Below are positions 15,838 to 24,200 of a DNA stretch of 64,000 nt, one piece after another. Position 1 is the stretch's first letter. Each line of letters opens with the position of its first letter. The translations under genes were made by a program, and so were the position numbers. The notes beneath the pieces were generated by a model. That model saw only the letters and a program-made list of their open reading frames with translations. It ran no database searches and was not told the DNA's origin. Origin of the DNA: Verrucomicrobia subdivision 3 bacterium UBA693 (lineage in GTDB: Bacteria > Verrucomicrobiota > Verrucomicrobiia > Limisphaerales > UBA8199). The DNA lies in NCBI GenBank assembly GCA_002298785.1, contig DBMR01000040.1:62001-126000 (forward strand), written 5' to 3'.

Positions 15838-17004
15838 ATGAGCCAACCGTATTTTGCCTATTTTGATAACAACGCCACCACTCGGGTGGCACCGGAGGTT
15901 GTCGCCGCCATGCTTCCCTTTCTCACGGAAGATTGGGGCAATCCCTCCAGCGCTTATTCGTTCGGCAACCACCTCGCGCGCCCCCTGGACCAGGCCCGCT
16001 CTCAGGTGGCGGCCCTGATTAATGCCGACCCACGGGAAATTATCTTCACCAGTTGCGGCACCGAAAGCATCAACTCCGCTCTCCACTCCGCGCTGCTCTC
16101 AAACCCGGGTAAGCAGCACATCGTCACCACGGCGGTTGAACACTCGGCCACGCTCAAGTTTTGCGCCCACCTCGAGCGGATGGGATTCACCATCACTCGA
16201 CTGCCGGTCAGTCCCACTGGCACACTCGACCTGGCGGCACTGGAGCAGGCGATCACCCCTAATACGGCAATCGTGTCGGTCATGCTCGCCAATAATGAAA
16301 CCGGAGTCATTTTCCCTATCCCCGCCATCGCCACCATCTGCCAGAGCTGCGGCGTGCTGTTGCATACTGACGCGGTGCAGGCTGCCGGAAAGCTGCCGTT
16401 GGATGTCAAAGTCTTTGGCGCAGACTTTCTTTCCCTCTCCGCCCACAAAATCAATGCGCCCAAAGGTATCGGCGCGCTCTACGTTCGCCGTCAGCTTAAG
16501 TATTTTCCGCACGTGATCGGGGGCGGCCAGGAGCGAGGACGCCGCGGCGGTACCGAAAACGTCGCTGGGATTATTGCCTTCGGCAAAGCGGCACAGATGG
16601 CGCGCGAACGGCTGGAAGCCTTGTCGTCCCGGTTGCGCGTCTGGAGAGATAAGCTGGAGCAGTCGATTCTTCAAGGAATCCCCGGAACCTCGCGCAATGG
16701 TGATCCGGTCGAACGCCTTCCCAACACCACGAACGTTGCGTTCGAGGGGTTGGAGGCGGAGGGTTTACTTATGCTGTTAGACCAGGCGGGCATTTGTGCG
16801 TCCAGCGGCTCGGCCTGCACCACGGGTTCGCTCGAGCCCTCGCACGTTCTCACCGCAATGGGGCTGTCGGCCAAAGCCGCACGATCCAGCCTCCGATTCA
16901 GCCTGGGTGCCTACACCACCGAATCTGAGGTGGACCATTTGATCAGCATACTGCCGGGCATTGTCGAGCGACTGCGCGCCAGTTCACCGCCCTCGGACGA
17001 CTAA
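15838..17004 (+). CDS. Cysteine desulfurase (NifS/IscS type)
   Basis: 388 residues from the ATG at 15838, where the family sequence begins (FAYFDNNATTRVAPEVVAAM). It is a PLP enzyme that takes sulfur from cysteine for Fe-S clusters or other thio-cofactors. The PLP lysine is K204 in LSAHKINAPKGIGALY. The active-site cysteine is C327 in SSGSACTTGSLEPSHVL, the class I (NifS/IscS) arrangement with a mobile loop. A 2Fe-2S ferredoxin gene follows, which fits an Fe-S context. No iscU or iscR neighbour is present, so I leave the symbol open. Confidence 0.92.
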   Translation: MSQPYFAYFDNNATTRVAPEVVAAMLPFLTEDWGNPSSAYSFGNHLARPLDQARSQVAALINADPREIIFTSCGTESINSALHSALLSNPGKQHIVTTAVEHSATLKFCAHLERMGFTITRLPVSPTGTLDLAALEQAITPNTAIVSVMLANNETGVIFPIPAIATICQSCGVLLHTDAVQAAGKLPLDVKVFGADFLSLSAHKINAPKGIGALYVRRQLKYFPHVIGGGQERGRRGGTENVAGIIAFGKAAQMARERLEALSSRLRVWRDKLEQSILQGIPGTSRNGDPVERLPNTTNVAFEGLEAEGLLMLLDQAGICASSGSACTTGSLEPSHVLTAMGLSAKAARSSLRFSLGAYTTESEVDHLISILPGIVERLRASSPPSDD

Positions 17005-17099
17005 AAATCTCCCCGGGCGGATACTCAAAGCGCACTGATTCGGCGCGAGCATGATGGGATCGCTGCTTGGTCTCGGCGCATTCAGGCCGATATCCCGGC

Positions 17100-17129
17100 T
17101 TGTCAAACGTACGACTCTCGTTTTGTAAT
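17100..17129 (+). promoter_or_regulatory. Candidate sigma-70 promoter for the ferredoxin gene
   Basis: TTGTCA (17100-17105) and TGTAAT (17124-17129) are separated by 18 nt, 28 nt ahead of the GTG start at 17157, in the otherwise empty 152-bp gap after the cysteine desulfurase gene. Pattern only. Confidence 0.35.
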
Positions 17130-17156
17130 AGGCAAAGCGGAATGATATGATTAACA

Positions 17157-17519
17157 GTGAGCCCGGATCTTGCAAAAGCCCGCACGGTGCTGTCCCTGGA
17201 CCGGTACCAGCGTCACATTTTTCTCTGCGCCGATCCCACCGAGGCAAAATGCTGCGCGCGTGAAGTGGGTTTGGCCTCATGGGAATACCTCAAGCGCCGT
17301 CTCAAAGAACTGGGACTCGCCAGTCCGGGGCCCCTGGTCCATCGCACGAAAGCCAATTGCCTCCGGGTCTGCACCCATGGCCCCATCGCGGTCGTGTATC
17401 CAGAAGGCGTCTGGTACCATTCCTGTACGCCCGAGGTGTTGGAGCTTATTCTGAACGAACATCTGCTCCATGGTCGCATTGTCCGGGACTACGTGATCGC
17501 GCAAAACCTCGAACAGTGA
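17157..17519 (+). CDS. Thioredoxin-like [2Fe-2S] ferredoxin
   Basis: 120 residues from a GTG start. The protein has the thioredoxin-like ferredoxin pattern: YQRHIFLCADPTEAKCC near residues 17-33 and KANCLRVCTHGPIAVVYPEG near 65-84, with Cys ligands in the C-X8-C and C-X3-C arrangements used by this family (NuoE-related and Shethna-type ferredoxins). An extra Cys follows at HSCTPE. Likely a soluble electron carrier. Placed right after a cysteine desulfurase and before an FHA protein; the partner enzyme is not evident. Confidence 0.82.
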   Translation: MSPDLAKARTVLSLDRYQRHIFLCADPTEAKCCAREVGLASWEYLKRRLKELGLASPGPLVHRTKANCLRVCTHGPIAVVYPEGVWYHSCTPEVLELILNEHLLHGRIVRDYVIAQNLEQ

Positions 17520-17542
17520 CAATATCCACTAAAGATATTGTC
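17518..17542. promoter_or_regulatory. Perfect 9-bp inverted repeat at the end of the ferredoxin gene
   Basis: GACAATATC / GATATTGTC are exact reverse complements around a 7-nt spacer (CACTAAA). The left arm overlaps the ferredoxin stop codon and the right arm is followed by TGAATTTTA. It is 54-78 nt upstream of the FHA gene start. It could be an A/T-rich terminator hairpin or an operator. Confidence 0.45.
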
Positions 17543-17595
17543 TGAATTTTATGATGGACATTTATAGTGCTGTCCGGTAGTTTCTTGCACACCGA

Positions 17596-18195
17596 ATGGC
17601 AAGGCTCATTATAAAGGGAGAGGCCGGTGAGGAGCGAACGGTTGAACTGCACCTCGGCGTAAATCATTTCGGTCGTGGCCCCAAAAACGAAGTGGTGATC
17701 GACCACCCCACGATCTCCACAAACCATTGCACTATCACCCTCGGTGATAACACTTTGCATTTGCGAGACTGCGATTCGACAAACGGCGTTTTCGTCGATG
17801 GCGAACCGGTCGCCCAGGCCGAACTGGTCACAGGTGAGACCTTTTTCCTCGGGGATGTCGAGATCTTTGTCGAGTCTGCTGAAGTGACCGTAGCCATTCC
17901 CCAGTTCGAAATCCCCCGCCCAGCCCCACCTGTGGTCAAACAGGACGGCTCCATGCTGTGTCCACGCCACGAAGGCGCCACCGTGACGCATCGCTGCACT
18001 TTCTGCCAGGAAGTCATGTGCGATGCCTGCGTCCATCGAATGCGGCGCCGCGGCGGCAAGGTGCTAAAGCTCTGCCCTCTGTGCAGTCACGTTTGCGAAG
18101 TGATCGGCGGGGAAAAGCCGTCAAAACGCTCGTTCTTCGGCTTTTTGCAGAAGACAGTGAAACTGCCCTTTATTCGGAACAAGGAACTGCGTTAA
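17596..18195 (+). CDS. FHA domain protein with C-terminal B-box-like zinc finger
   Basis: 199 residues. Residues 1-95 form a forkhead-associated domain: the phosphothreonine-binding loops HFGRGPKNEVVIDHPTIST and LRDCDSTNGVFVDGE are intact (Arg, Ser/Thr-Asn-Gly signature). A Pro-rich linker follows, then residues 120-168 carry CPRHEGATVTHRCTFC, MCDACV and LCPLCSHVC, a cysteine/histidine-rich zinc-binding module like a B-box. FHA domains read Thr phosphorylation by Ser/Thr kinases; no kinase gene lies nearby. A short basic tail ends the protein. The combination suggests a signalling adaptor; the partner is unknown. Confidence 0.82.
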   Translation: MARLIIKGEAGEERTVELHLGVNHFGRGPKNEVVIDHPTISTNHCTITLGDNTLHLRDCDSTNGVFVDGEPVAQAELVTGETFFLGDVEIFVESAEVTVAIPQFEIPRPAPPVVKQDGSMLCPRHEGATVTHRCTFCQEVMCDACVHRMRRRGGKVLKLCPLCSHVCEVIGGEKPSKRSFFGFLQKTVKLPFIRNKELR

Positions 18196-18275
18196 GCCCC
18201 TCTCCGTTGGCAAATTTGCGTTCCTGCTTGAACGGCGCCTGGCACGTGCGTAAAGCGACATTACCTCCTCGCGGG

Positions 18276-18281
18276 TATAAT
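18276..18281 (+). promoter_or_regulatory. TATAAT -10-like box upstream of cimA
   Basis: A perfect TATAAT lies 58 nt ahead of the chosen cimA ATG in the 144-bp gap; no clear -35 box is present at the usual spacing. The implied leader is about 50 nt. Confidence 0.3.
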
Positions 18282-18339
18282 GAGCTTTGCTTTTCCACCC
18301 CGTTTTCGTAGATATTGGCGGCCCATTTGCGGGCCCCTT

Positions 18340-19899
18340 ATGAAACCCAACGTGGAAATTTACGATACCACCCTGCGTGATGGCAGCCAGGGCGAAGGCA
18401 TAAATTTTTCGGTGATGGACAAGTTGCGCATTGCCGAAAAGCTCGACGCGTTTGGGGTGCACTATATTGAAGGCGGCTGGCCGGGGTCCAATCCCAAGGA
18501 CATCGAGTTCTTTGCGGAAGCCAAACGTCGTAAGTTCAAAAACGCTCGCCTCGCTTCCTTCGGTTCTACGCGGCGCAAAGGTGTAGCCGTCGAACATGAC
18601 GATCAGGTCCGCTTGCTGCTCGAAGCCGAAACCCCCGTGGTCACGATCTACGGCAAGACCTGGGCTTTACACGTCAGGGAGGTCCTGAAGGCCACTCCCG
18701 ATGAGAACATCGCGATGATCGCCGATACTGTGAAGTATCTCAAAGACCATGGCCGATTTGTGGTCTACGACGCTGAGCACGGCTTTGACGGATTCAAGGC
18801 TGACCCAGAGTATGCCCTGGCTACGTGGCAGGCGGCTGAACAGGCGGGCGCCGACCTGGTGGTGCTGTGCGACACTAATGGCGGCAGTCTGCCAACCGAA
18901 ATCACCCGCATCACCGCTGCCGCTCGGGGCAAACTGGGAGTCAAGCTGGGCATTCACACCCACAACGACATCGGACTGGGGGTGGCGAATTCCCTCGCCG
19001 CCATCGAGGCCGGAGCTACCCACGTGCAAGGCACGATCAACGGCTACGGCGAGCGCACGGGAAACTGCAACCTTACCAGTGTTATCCCGACATTGGCGCT
19101 CAAACTCAAAAAATTGTGCCTACCGGAATCCTCGTTGCGGATCCTCAAGGAGGTTTCCCAGTTCGTGGATGAAATCGCCAATATCCGCCACGACCCGCGT
19201 CAACCCTGGGTGGGGGAAGCCGCCTTTGCTCATAAAGGCGGCACTCATGTTAATGCGGTGCAAAAGCTGGTCTCGAGCTACGAACACATCGATCCAGCCC
19301 GCATCGGCAACACCCGCCGGGTCTTGATCAGCGACCTCGCCGGACGCAGCAACATCGTCATGAAAGCCCAGGAATTGGGCTTTAAACTCCAGAGCGATAC
19401 CCCGGAACTCAAGGAAATCCTGAATCGCATCAAAGTGCTGGAACACGAGGGTTACGAGTTTGAAGCGGCCGAAGCTTCGCTGGCGCTGCTCATCCGGAAG
19501 ATCCTCAAGCACCGCGAGCCGCCTTTTGTGATCGAATCCTACCATGTTTCGATCCGTCGCGACCGGGCGAATTTTGTGTGTCAGGCGAGCATCAAAGTAC
19601 GCGTCGACGACGCCACCGAGCATACCATTGCCGAAGGGGACGGTCCGGTTAACGCCCTCGACCAGGCGCTCCGCGCCGGGTTGGTGAAATTTTATCCTGA
19701 ACTCAAGCGGGTCAAACTCTCGGATTACAAGGTTCGGATTCTGAACTCTATCGCCGGCACTGGCGCCCGCACCCGCGTCCTCATTGAATCCACAGACGGA
19801 AAAGAAGAATGGGGCACCGTGGGCGTCCATGACAACATCATCGAAGCCAGCTTGCAGGCGTTGTCCGACAGCCTGGAATATCGCCTGACGAAAAAGTGA
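18340..19899 (+). CDS. cimA: (R)-citramalate synthase
   Basis: 519 residues from the ATG at 18340, chosen because the family begins KPNVEIYDTTLRDGSQGEG there; the frame is open 20 codons earlier. It condenses acetyl-CoA and pyruvate to citramalate, the threonine-independent entry into isoleucine synthesis. The HMGL-like TIM barrel (1-270) has the DTTLRDG substrate/metal motif, LCDTNGGSLPTEI and the metal-binding GIHTHNDIGLGVANSLAAIE. The C-terminal LeuA-type regulatory dimer domain (about 390-515) would give isoleucine feedback control. Length and GEGINFS favour CimA over LeuA. Stands alone, without leuCD nearby. Confidence 0.92.
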   Translation: MKPNVEIYDTTLRDGSQGEGINFSVMDKLRIAEKLDAFGVHYIEGGWPGSNPKDIEFFAEAKRRKFKNARLASFGSTRRKGVAVEHDDQVRLLLEAETPVVTIYGKTWALHVREVLKATPDENIAMIADTVKYLKDHGRFVVYDAEHGFDGFKADPEYALATWQAAEQAGADLVVLCDTNGGSLPTEITRITAAARGKLGVKLGIHTHNDIGLGVANSLAAIEAGATHVQGTINGYGERTGNCNLTSVIPTLALKLKKLCLPESSLRILKEVSQFVDEIANIRHDPRQPWVGEAAFAHKGGTHVNAVQKLVSSYEHIDPARIGNTRRVLISDLAGRSNIVMKAQELGFKLQSDTPELKEILNRIKVLEHEGYEFEAAEASLALLIRKILKHREPPFVIESYHVSIRRDRANFVCQASIKVRVDDATEHTIAEGDGPVNALDQALRAGLVKFYPELKRVKLSDYKVRILNSIAGTGARTRVLIESTDGKEEWGTVGVHDNIIEASLQALSDSLEYRLTKK

Positions 19900-19923
19900 A
19901 CATGCCCCCTGCCTGGCAGAAGA

Positions 19924-19942
19924 GAGCCCAAATACTGGGCTC
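19924..19942 (+). terminator. Hairpin between cimA and valS
   Basis: GAGCCCA / TGGGCTC is a perfect 7-bp stem with a 5-nt loop (AATAC), 25 nt after the cimA stop and 46 nt before the valS start. No T-run follows. Either a terminator or part of the valS leader; I see no T-box features. Confidence 0.45.
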
Positions 19943-19987
19943 CGCAGCTCCAGTCGGGTGATTAGAACCCTGCGCAACCTTTAGCTT

Positions 19988-22660
19988 ATGCCTGAGATAC
20001 CCAAAGCGTACGAACCGCAAGCCGTGGAGGAAAAGTGGTACCAGTTTTGGCTGGACCAGAAGGTTTTCGAAGCGAATCCCGCCTCGGACAAACCCGCCTA
20101 TTCGATCGTCATCCCGCCTCCAAATGTGACGGGCATGTTGCACATGGGCCACGTGCTCAACAACACGATTCAGGATATCCTGGCGCGTAAAGCCCGGATG
20201 GAAGGCAAAGAGGTGCTCTGGTTGCCTGGCACCGATCATGCCGGCATCGCCACCCAGGCGGTGGTCGAGAAAGCTCTCCGCAAACAGGGGGTCATGAAAC
20301 ATCGCGACGACCTTGGACGTGAGAAGTTTCTCGAACACGTCTGGGCCTGGAAGGAAAAGCACGGCGGCATCATCATTCAGCAATTGAAGAAACTCGGGTG
20401 TTCCTGTGATTGGAGCCGGCAACGCTTTACCATGGACCCCTCCTATTCTCAGTGCGTCCAGCAGGTTTTCGTGGCGCTCTATCAAAAGGGCCTGATCTAC
20501 CGAGGCAAACGGATGGTGAATTGGGATCCAGCCGCGCGCACCGCCCTGTCCGACGAAGAAGTGGAGATGACAGAGCAAAAGGGCCATCTCTGGCATTTGA
20601 AATACCCGTTGCTGGACAGTGCCGGCCAACCCTCCGCCACTGAATTTGTCATTGTCGCCACCACCCGGCCGGAGACCATGCTCGGCGACGAAGCGGTGGC
20701 CGTGAACCCGCAAGATCCGCGATATACCGCGCTCGTGGGACGGCGGTGCCTCTTGCCGCTTCAAAACAAGCCCATCCCGGTGATCGCGGACGATTTCGTT
20801 GATCCCAAATTCGGAACGGGTTGTGTCAAAGTAACACCGGCGCATGATCCAAACGACTACCAGATGGCGACCCGCCACGGTTTGCCTTTCCCCATCGTAA
20901 TTGGCCCGGATGGCGCGATGACCGACGCCGCCGGTCCGGCCTTTGCCGGGTTCGACCGGGCGGAAGCGCGCAAGATGGTGGTCGAGGCGCTTACTGAAAA
21001 GGGCCTGGTGCTGAAAGTGGAAGATTACGTCCACAATGTCGGTTACAGCCAGCGCAGTAATGTTCCTATCGAGCCGTATCTCAGCGAGCAGTGGTTTCTG
21101 AAATATCCCAGTGTGGAACCTTCAACCAGTGCGGTGGCCGACGGCCGCATTGCGTTTCACCCGGAACGCTGGAGCAAAACCTACGGGCACTGGATGACCA
21201 ACCTTCGGGATTGGTGCATCAGCCGCCAGCTTTGGTGGGGGCACCGTGTTCCAGTGTGGTATCACCGCACCAGTGGGGAGGTGCATTGCGGTCTCGAAGC
21301 GCCCGCACCGGCAGGAGATTGGACCCAGGACCCCGACGTGCTGGACACCTGGTTCAGTTCCTGGCTCTGGCCGTTTGCCACCATGGGCTGGCCAGAAAAG
21401 ACCAATACCCTCGCTCGGTTCTATCCCACCGCAGACCTGGTCACCGGACCGGACATCATCTTCTTCTGGGTGGCCCGCATGATCATGGCGGGATACGAGT
21501 TCATGGGCGACCTGCCCTTCCGCAATGTCTACTTCACCGGCATCATCCGCGACAAACTCGGGCGCAAGATGAGCAAGAGCCTGGGCAACTCTCCGGACCC
21601 GCTGGACCTGATTGCGCGTTACGGAGCCGACGCCCTGCGCTTTGGCACCATGCGCAGCGCCCCGTTGGGCCAGGACGTGCTCTTCGACGAAAAAGACGTC
21701 GAACTCGGCCGCAATTTCTGCAACAAACTCTGGAACGCCTGCCGCTTTCGCCAAATGCAGGGCGGCGAAGTCCAGGGCGAGATCAACCCGGAACTGCTGT
21801 CCGGCGATGACCGCTGGATCCTCCTGCGCCTGGACCAGGCCATCAGTGAAATCACCACCGCGTTCGCGGAATATCGCTTCAATGAGGCGACCCAAGCGCT
21901 CTACCGCTTCTTCTGGAGTGAATATTGCGATTGGTATGTCGAAGCCACCAAGGCGGTGCTGCATGGCACCGATGCCGTGCGCAAGGCCAACACCCTGGCG
22001 GTGATCGATTTCGTCCTGTCCCACGCGCTGCGGCTGTTTCACCCGTTCCTGCCCTTCATCACCGAAGACCTGTGGCAAGGCATGGGCTATAACCAGGACA
22101 TGCCTGATCACCAGGGCGGAAAGACCATCATGTTCGCACCCTGGCCCAAGCCGCTCGGTGAGGATTTCCGTGCTCATTACGGATTGTCCGCAGCCGTGAT
22201 GGATGCTGTGAGCCTCAAATACGAACTCGTCTCGCAAGGCCGCAACCTCAAACGTGAAGCCAAGATACCGGCCGGTAAGAAGGTTAGCTACATCCTCAAA
22301 CCCGCAGGCGCCATGGCTCCTGAAGACGAAGTGGTGATGAGGATTCTGCTCAATGCCGAAAAGCTCGAGGTAAACGCCGCCTACGCGCCGGCCAAAGGCA
22401 CGCCCGTGGTCCATTCGCCCCTGGGTGAGCTATATATGCCTCTGGCTGGCCTGGTGGATGAGAGCGCCGAACGCGATCGCCTGCGCCGGGAAGTGGAGAA
22501 AGTGGACGCGGAAATCGCCAAAGGCGAACAGCGTCTGAACAATCCCGCCTTCACCGAAAAGGCGCCGCCAAACGTGCTCCAGGAACACCGCCAACGACTC
22601 GCCGACTGGCGGGCTAAGAAAGATCAAATCCAAGCCGCTCTGGATCGTCTGGGAAGTTAA
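19988..22660 (+). CDS. valS: Valyl-tRNA synthetase
   Basis: 890 residues, normal ValRS length. The class I signature HIGH appears as HMGH (52-55) within PPPNVTGMLHMGHVLNN, and KMSKS is intact near residue 527 in GRKMSKSLGNSPDPLDLI. The editing (CP1) domain is present with VVATTRPETMLGD and the GTGCVKVTPAHDPNDY block; the C-terminal ~70 residues form the family coiled-coil arm (AERDRLRREVEKVDAEIAKG). It attaches valine to tRNA-Val and edits threonine mischarging. No truncation seen. Confidence 0.97.
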   Translation: MPEIPKAYEPQAVEEKWYQFWLDQKVFEANPASDKPAYSIVIPPPNVTGMLHMGHVLNNTIQDILARKARMEGKEVLWLPGTDHAGIATQAVVEKALRKQGVMKHRDDLGREKFLEHVWAWKEKHGGIIIQQLKKLGCSCDWSRQRFTMDPSYSQCVQQVFVALYQKGLIYRGKRMVNWDPAARTALSDEEVEMTEQKGHLWHLKYPLLDSAGQPSATEFVIVATTRPETMLGDEAVAVNPQDPRYTALVGRRCLLPLQNKPIPVIADDFVDPKFGTGCVKVTPAHDPNDYQMATRHGLPFPIVIGPDGAMTDAAGPAFAGFDRAEARKMVVEALTEKGLVLKVEDYVHNVGYSQRSNVPIEPYLSEQWFLKYPSVEPSTSAVADGRIAFHPERWSKTYGHWMTNLRDWCISRQLWWGHRVPVWYHRTSGEVHCGLEAPAPAGDWTQDPDVLDTWFSSWLWPFATMGWPEKTNTLARFYPTADLVTGPDIIFFWVARMIMAGYEFMGDLPFRNVYFTGIIRDKLGRKMSKSLGNSPDPLDLIARYGADALRFGTMRSAPLGQDVLFDEKDVELGRNFCNKLWNACRFRQMQGGEVQGEINPELLSGDDRWILLRLDQAISEITTAFAEYRFNEATQALYRFFWSEYCDWYVEATKAVLHGTDAVRKANTLAVIDFVLSHALRLFHPFLPFITEDLWQGMGYNQDMPDHQGGKTIMFAPWPKPLGEDFRAHYGLSAAVMDAVSLKYELVSQGRNLKREAKIPAGKKVSYILKPAGAMAPEDEVVMRILLNAEKLEVNAAYAPAKGTPVVHSPLGELYMPLAGLVDESAERDRLRREVEKVDAEIAKGEQRLNNPAFTEKAPPNVLQEHRQRLADWRAKKDQIQAALDRLGS

Positions 22661-22758
22661 CCGGAGCGGAGGCCAGGAATCGGTCGACAGCCAAACGAAA
22701 ACGTCAAGAACAACGACCAGGTCTTGCCTGCTCTGCGGCTTCGCATAAAGCGCCAACC

Positions 22759-23220
22759 ATGCAACCTGGACCGCAAATCAATCGTGATCGAAGTCGTCCG
22801 CGTGCGGTCACCGGTATCCGGTCAAACCTGATCGGCCTTCTTGTGCCCCTCGTGTTCTTGGCCTTGCCGTTATTTGCTCTCAGACATCGGGCGCTGGATC
22901 TTCGCTGGGTGACCGGTTACGTGTTGGCTGTCAGCGCTCTGACCTATTGGGCATATGCCGTCGACAAACGCCGGTCTCAGGCCGGCGAATGGCGGATCCC
23001 GGAGATGCGCTTGCACCTGCTGGAATGCGCGGGCGGTTGGCCGGGTGCATTCCTGGCCCAGCGACGGCTTCGTCACAAGTCTGCCAAGTTCTCCTATCAA
23101 TTATCGTTCTGGCTTATCGTCGGCGCGCATCAATTCGCCGCGTTTGACTCCTTGCAAAATTGGCAGCTATCTCGTGCCGGCCTGAACTGGTTGGAATCCA
23201 CCAGCAAATACCGGAAATGA
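22759..23220 (+). CDS. DUF1294 family membrane protein
   Basis: 153 residues. The DUF1294 core is recognisable: YAVDKRRSQAGEWRIPEMRL, then LLECAGGWPGAFLAQRRLRH and KSAKFSYQLSFWLIVGAHQF, with about three hydrophobic segments. Many family members carry an N-terminal cold-shock domain; this one does not and has a basic N-terminus instead. Function unknown. Its stop overlaps the start of the cyclophilin lipoprotein gene by 4 nt. Confidence 0.78.
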   Translation: MQPGPQINRDRSRPRAVTGIRSNLIGLLVPLVFLALPLFALRHRALDLRWVTGYVLAVSALTYWAYAVDKRRSQAGEWRIPEMRLHLLECAGGWPGAFLAQRRLRHKSAKFSYQLSFWLIVGAHQFAAFDSLQNWQLSRAGLNWLESTSKYRK

Positions 23221-24161
23221 TCATGAGCAGCAAACTAAAGCACTTTGCGTTTTCGACGCTGCTGGTTGTCACCCTGACCGGATGTAACACGCCACCTGAC
23301 CACGAGCACAGCCCAATGATGACCGAGGTGCTGGCATCGTCCAAACCGGAAGACTGGCGACCGCTCGATCCTGAAAGCACCTTGTATGTGGAACTGGCCA
23401 GTGGCCGGGTGGTGATCGAGTTGGCCCCGGCGTTCGCCCCCAGGCACGTGGCCAATGTTAAAGCCCTCGCGCGTGAGCATTATTACGACGGACTGGCCAT
23501 CGTTCGCGCTCAAGACAATTACGTAGTGCAGTGGGCAGATCCCAATGCGGAGAAGCCGGAATTGGCGCGCCATCCACAAAAAGCCGCGCGCACCTTGCCG
23601 GCGGAGTTTGAACGAACAATCGATCCGAAGCTCCCTTTCACCAGGTTGCCTGATGGTGATGTCTATGCCCCTGAGGTCGGTTTCTCTGGCGGCTTCCCAG
23701 TGGCCCGCGACCGGCGTTCTGGCCGAATGTGGTTGATTCACAGCTACGGAATGATCGGCGCGGGACGCGATCAGGCTCCCGACAGCGGTGGCGGCACAGA
23801 ATTGTATGTGGTCATCGGGCACGCTCCCAGACACCTGGACCGAAACGCCACGCTGCTGGGGCGAGTTGTGCAAGGCATGGAATTACTCTCAGCGCTGCCG
23901 CGCGGAACCGGTCAAATGGGCTTTTACGAGAAACCTCAGGAGCAAGTGCCGATCCGGTCGATCCGGGTGGCCGCCGACGTGCCGGAGTCGGAACGCAGCG
24001 CTCTGGAAATCATGCGGACGGACACCGACACCTTCCAGAGGCTGATCGAGTCACGACGCAACCGACGAGAGGCGTGGTTCCAAAAGCCGGCGGGGCACAT
24101 CGAAGTGTGCAATATGCCGGTTCCAGTCCGAGCCCGGGCGGCGGCAAGTGCGGCGAGGTAA
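23217..24161 (+). CDS. Lipoprotein cyclophilin-type peptidyl-prolyl isomerase
   Basis: 314 residues from the ATG at 23217 (overlapping the upstream stop); the ATG at 23223 is equally possible. A lipoprotein signal peptide ends in the lipobox LTGC. The cyclophilin domain (about 50-270) begins YVELASGRVVIELAPAFAPR, then HVANVKALAREHYYDG, and includes the GMIGAGRDQAPDSGGGTELYVVIG stretch (19-residue core GMIGAGRDQAPDSGGGTEL), in which cyclophilins normally have the FxMA..GPxSxGSQF-type block, here divergent. It would catalyse prolyl isomerisation at the outer membrane or periplasm. The catalytic Arg of canonical cyclophilins is not clearly conserved, so activity is uncertain. Confidence 0.8.
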   Translation: MIMSSKLKHFAFSTLLVVTLTGCNTPPDHEHSPMMTEVLASSKPEDWRPLDPESTLYVELASGRVVIELAPAFAPRHVANVKALAREHYYDGLAIVRAQDNYVVQWADPNAEKPELARHPQKAARTLPAEFERTIDPKLPFTRLPDGDVYAPEVGFSGGFPVARDRRSGRMWLIHSYGMIGAGRDQAPDSGGGTELYVVIGHAPRHLDRNATLLGRVVQGMELLSALPRGTGQMGFYEKPQEQVPIRSIRVAADVPESERSALEIMRTDTDTFQRLIESRRNRREAWFQKPAGHIEVCNMPVPVRARAAASAAR

Positions 24162-24200
24162 TGCTCGCACCAGCGCGCTGCCGCTGGCATCTTCGTCCCA

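Noticed and set aside
19838..21034. Long antisense open frame (398 codons) across the cimA-valS junction
   Set aside because: Overlaps two clear genes on the other strand and shows no domain.
21122..22414. Long antisense open frame (430 codons) opposite valS
   Set aside because: Frame shadow caused by G+C-rich codons; the sense strand is an intact valyl-tRNA synthetase with all motifs.
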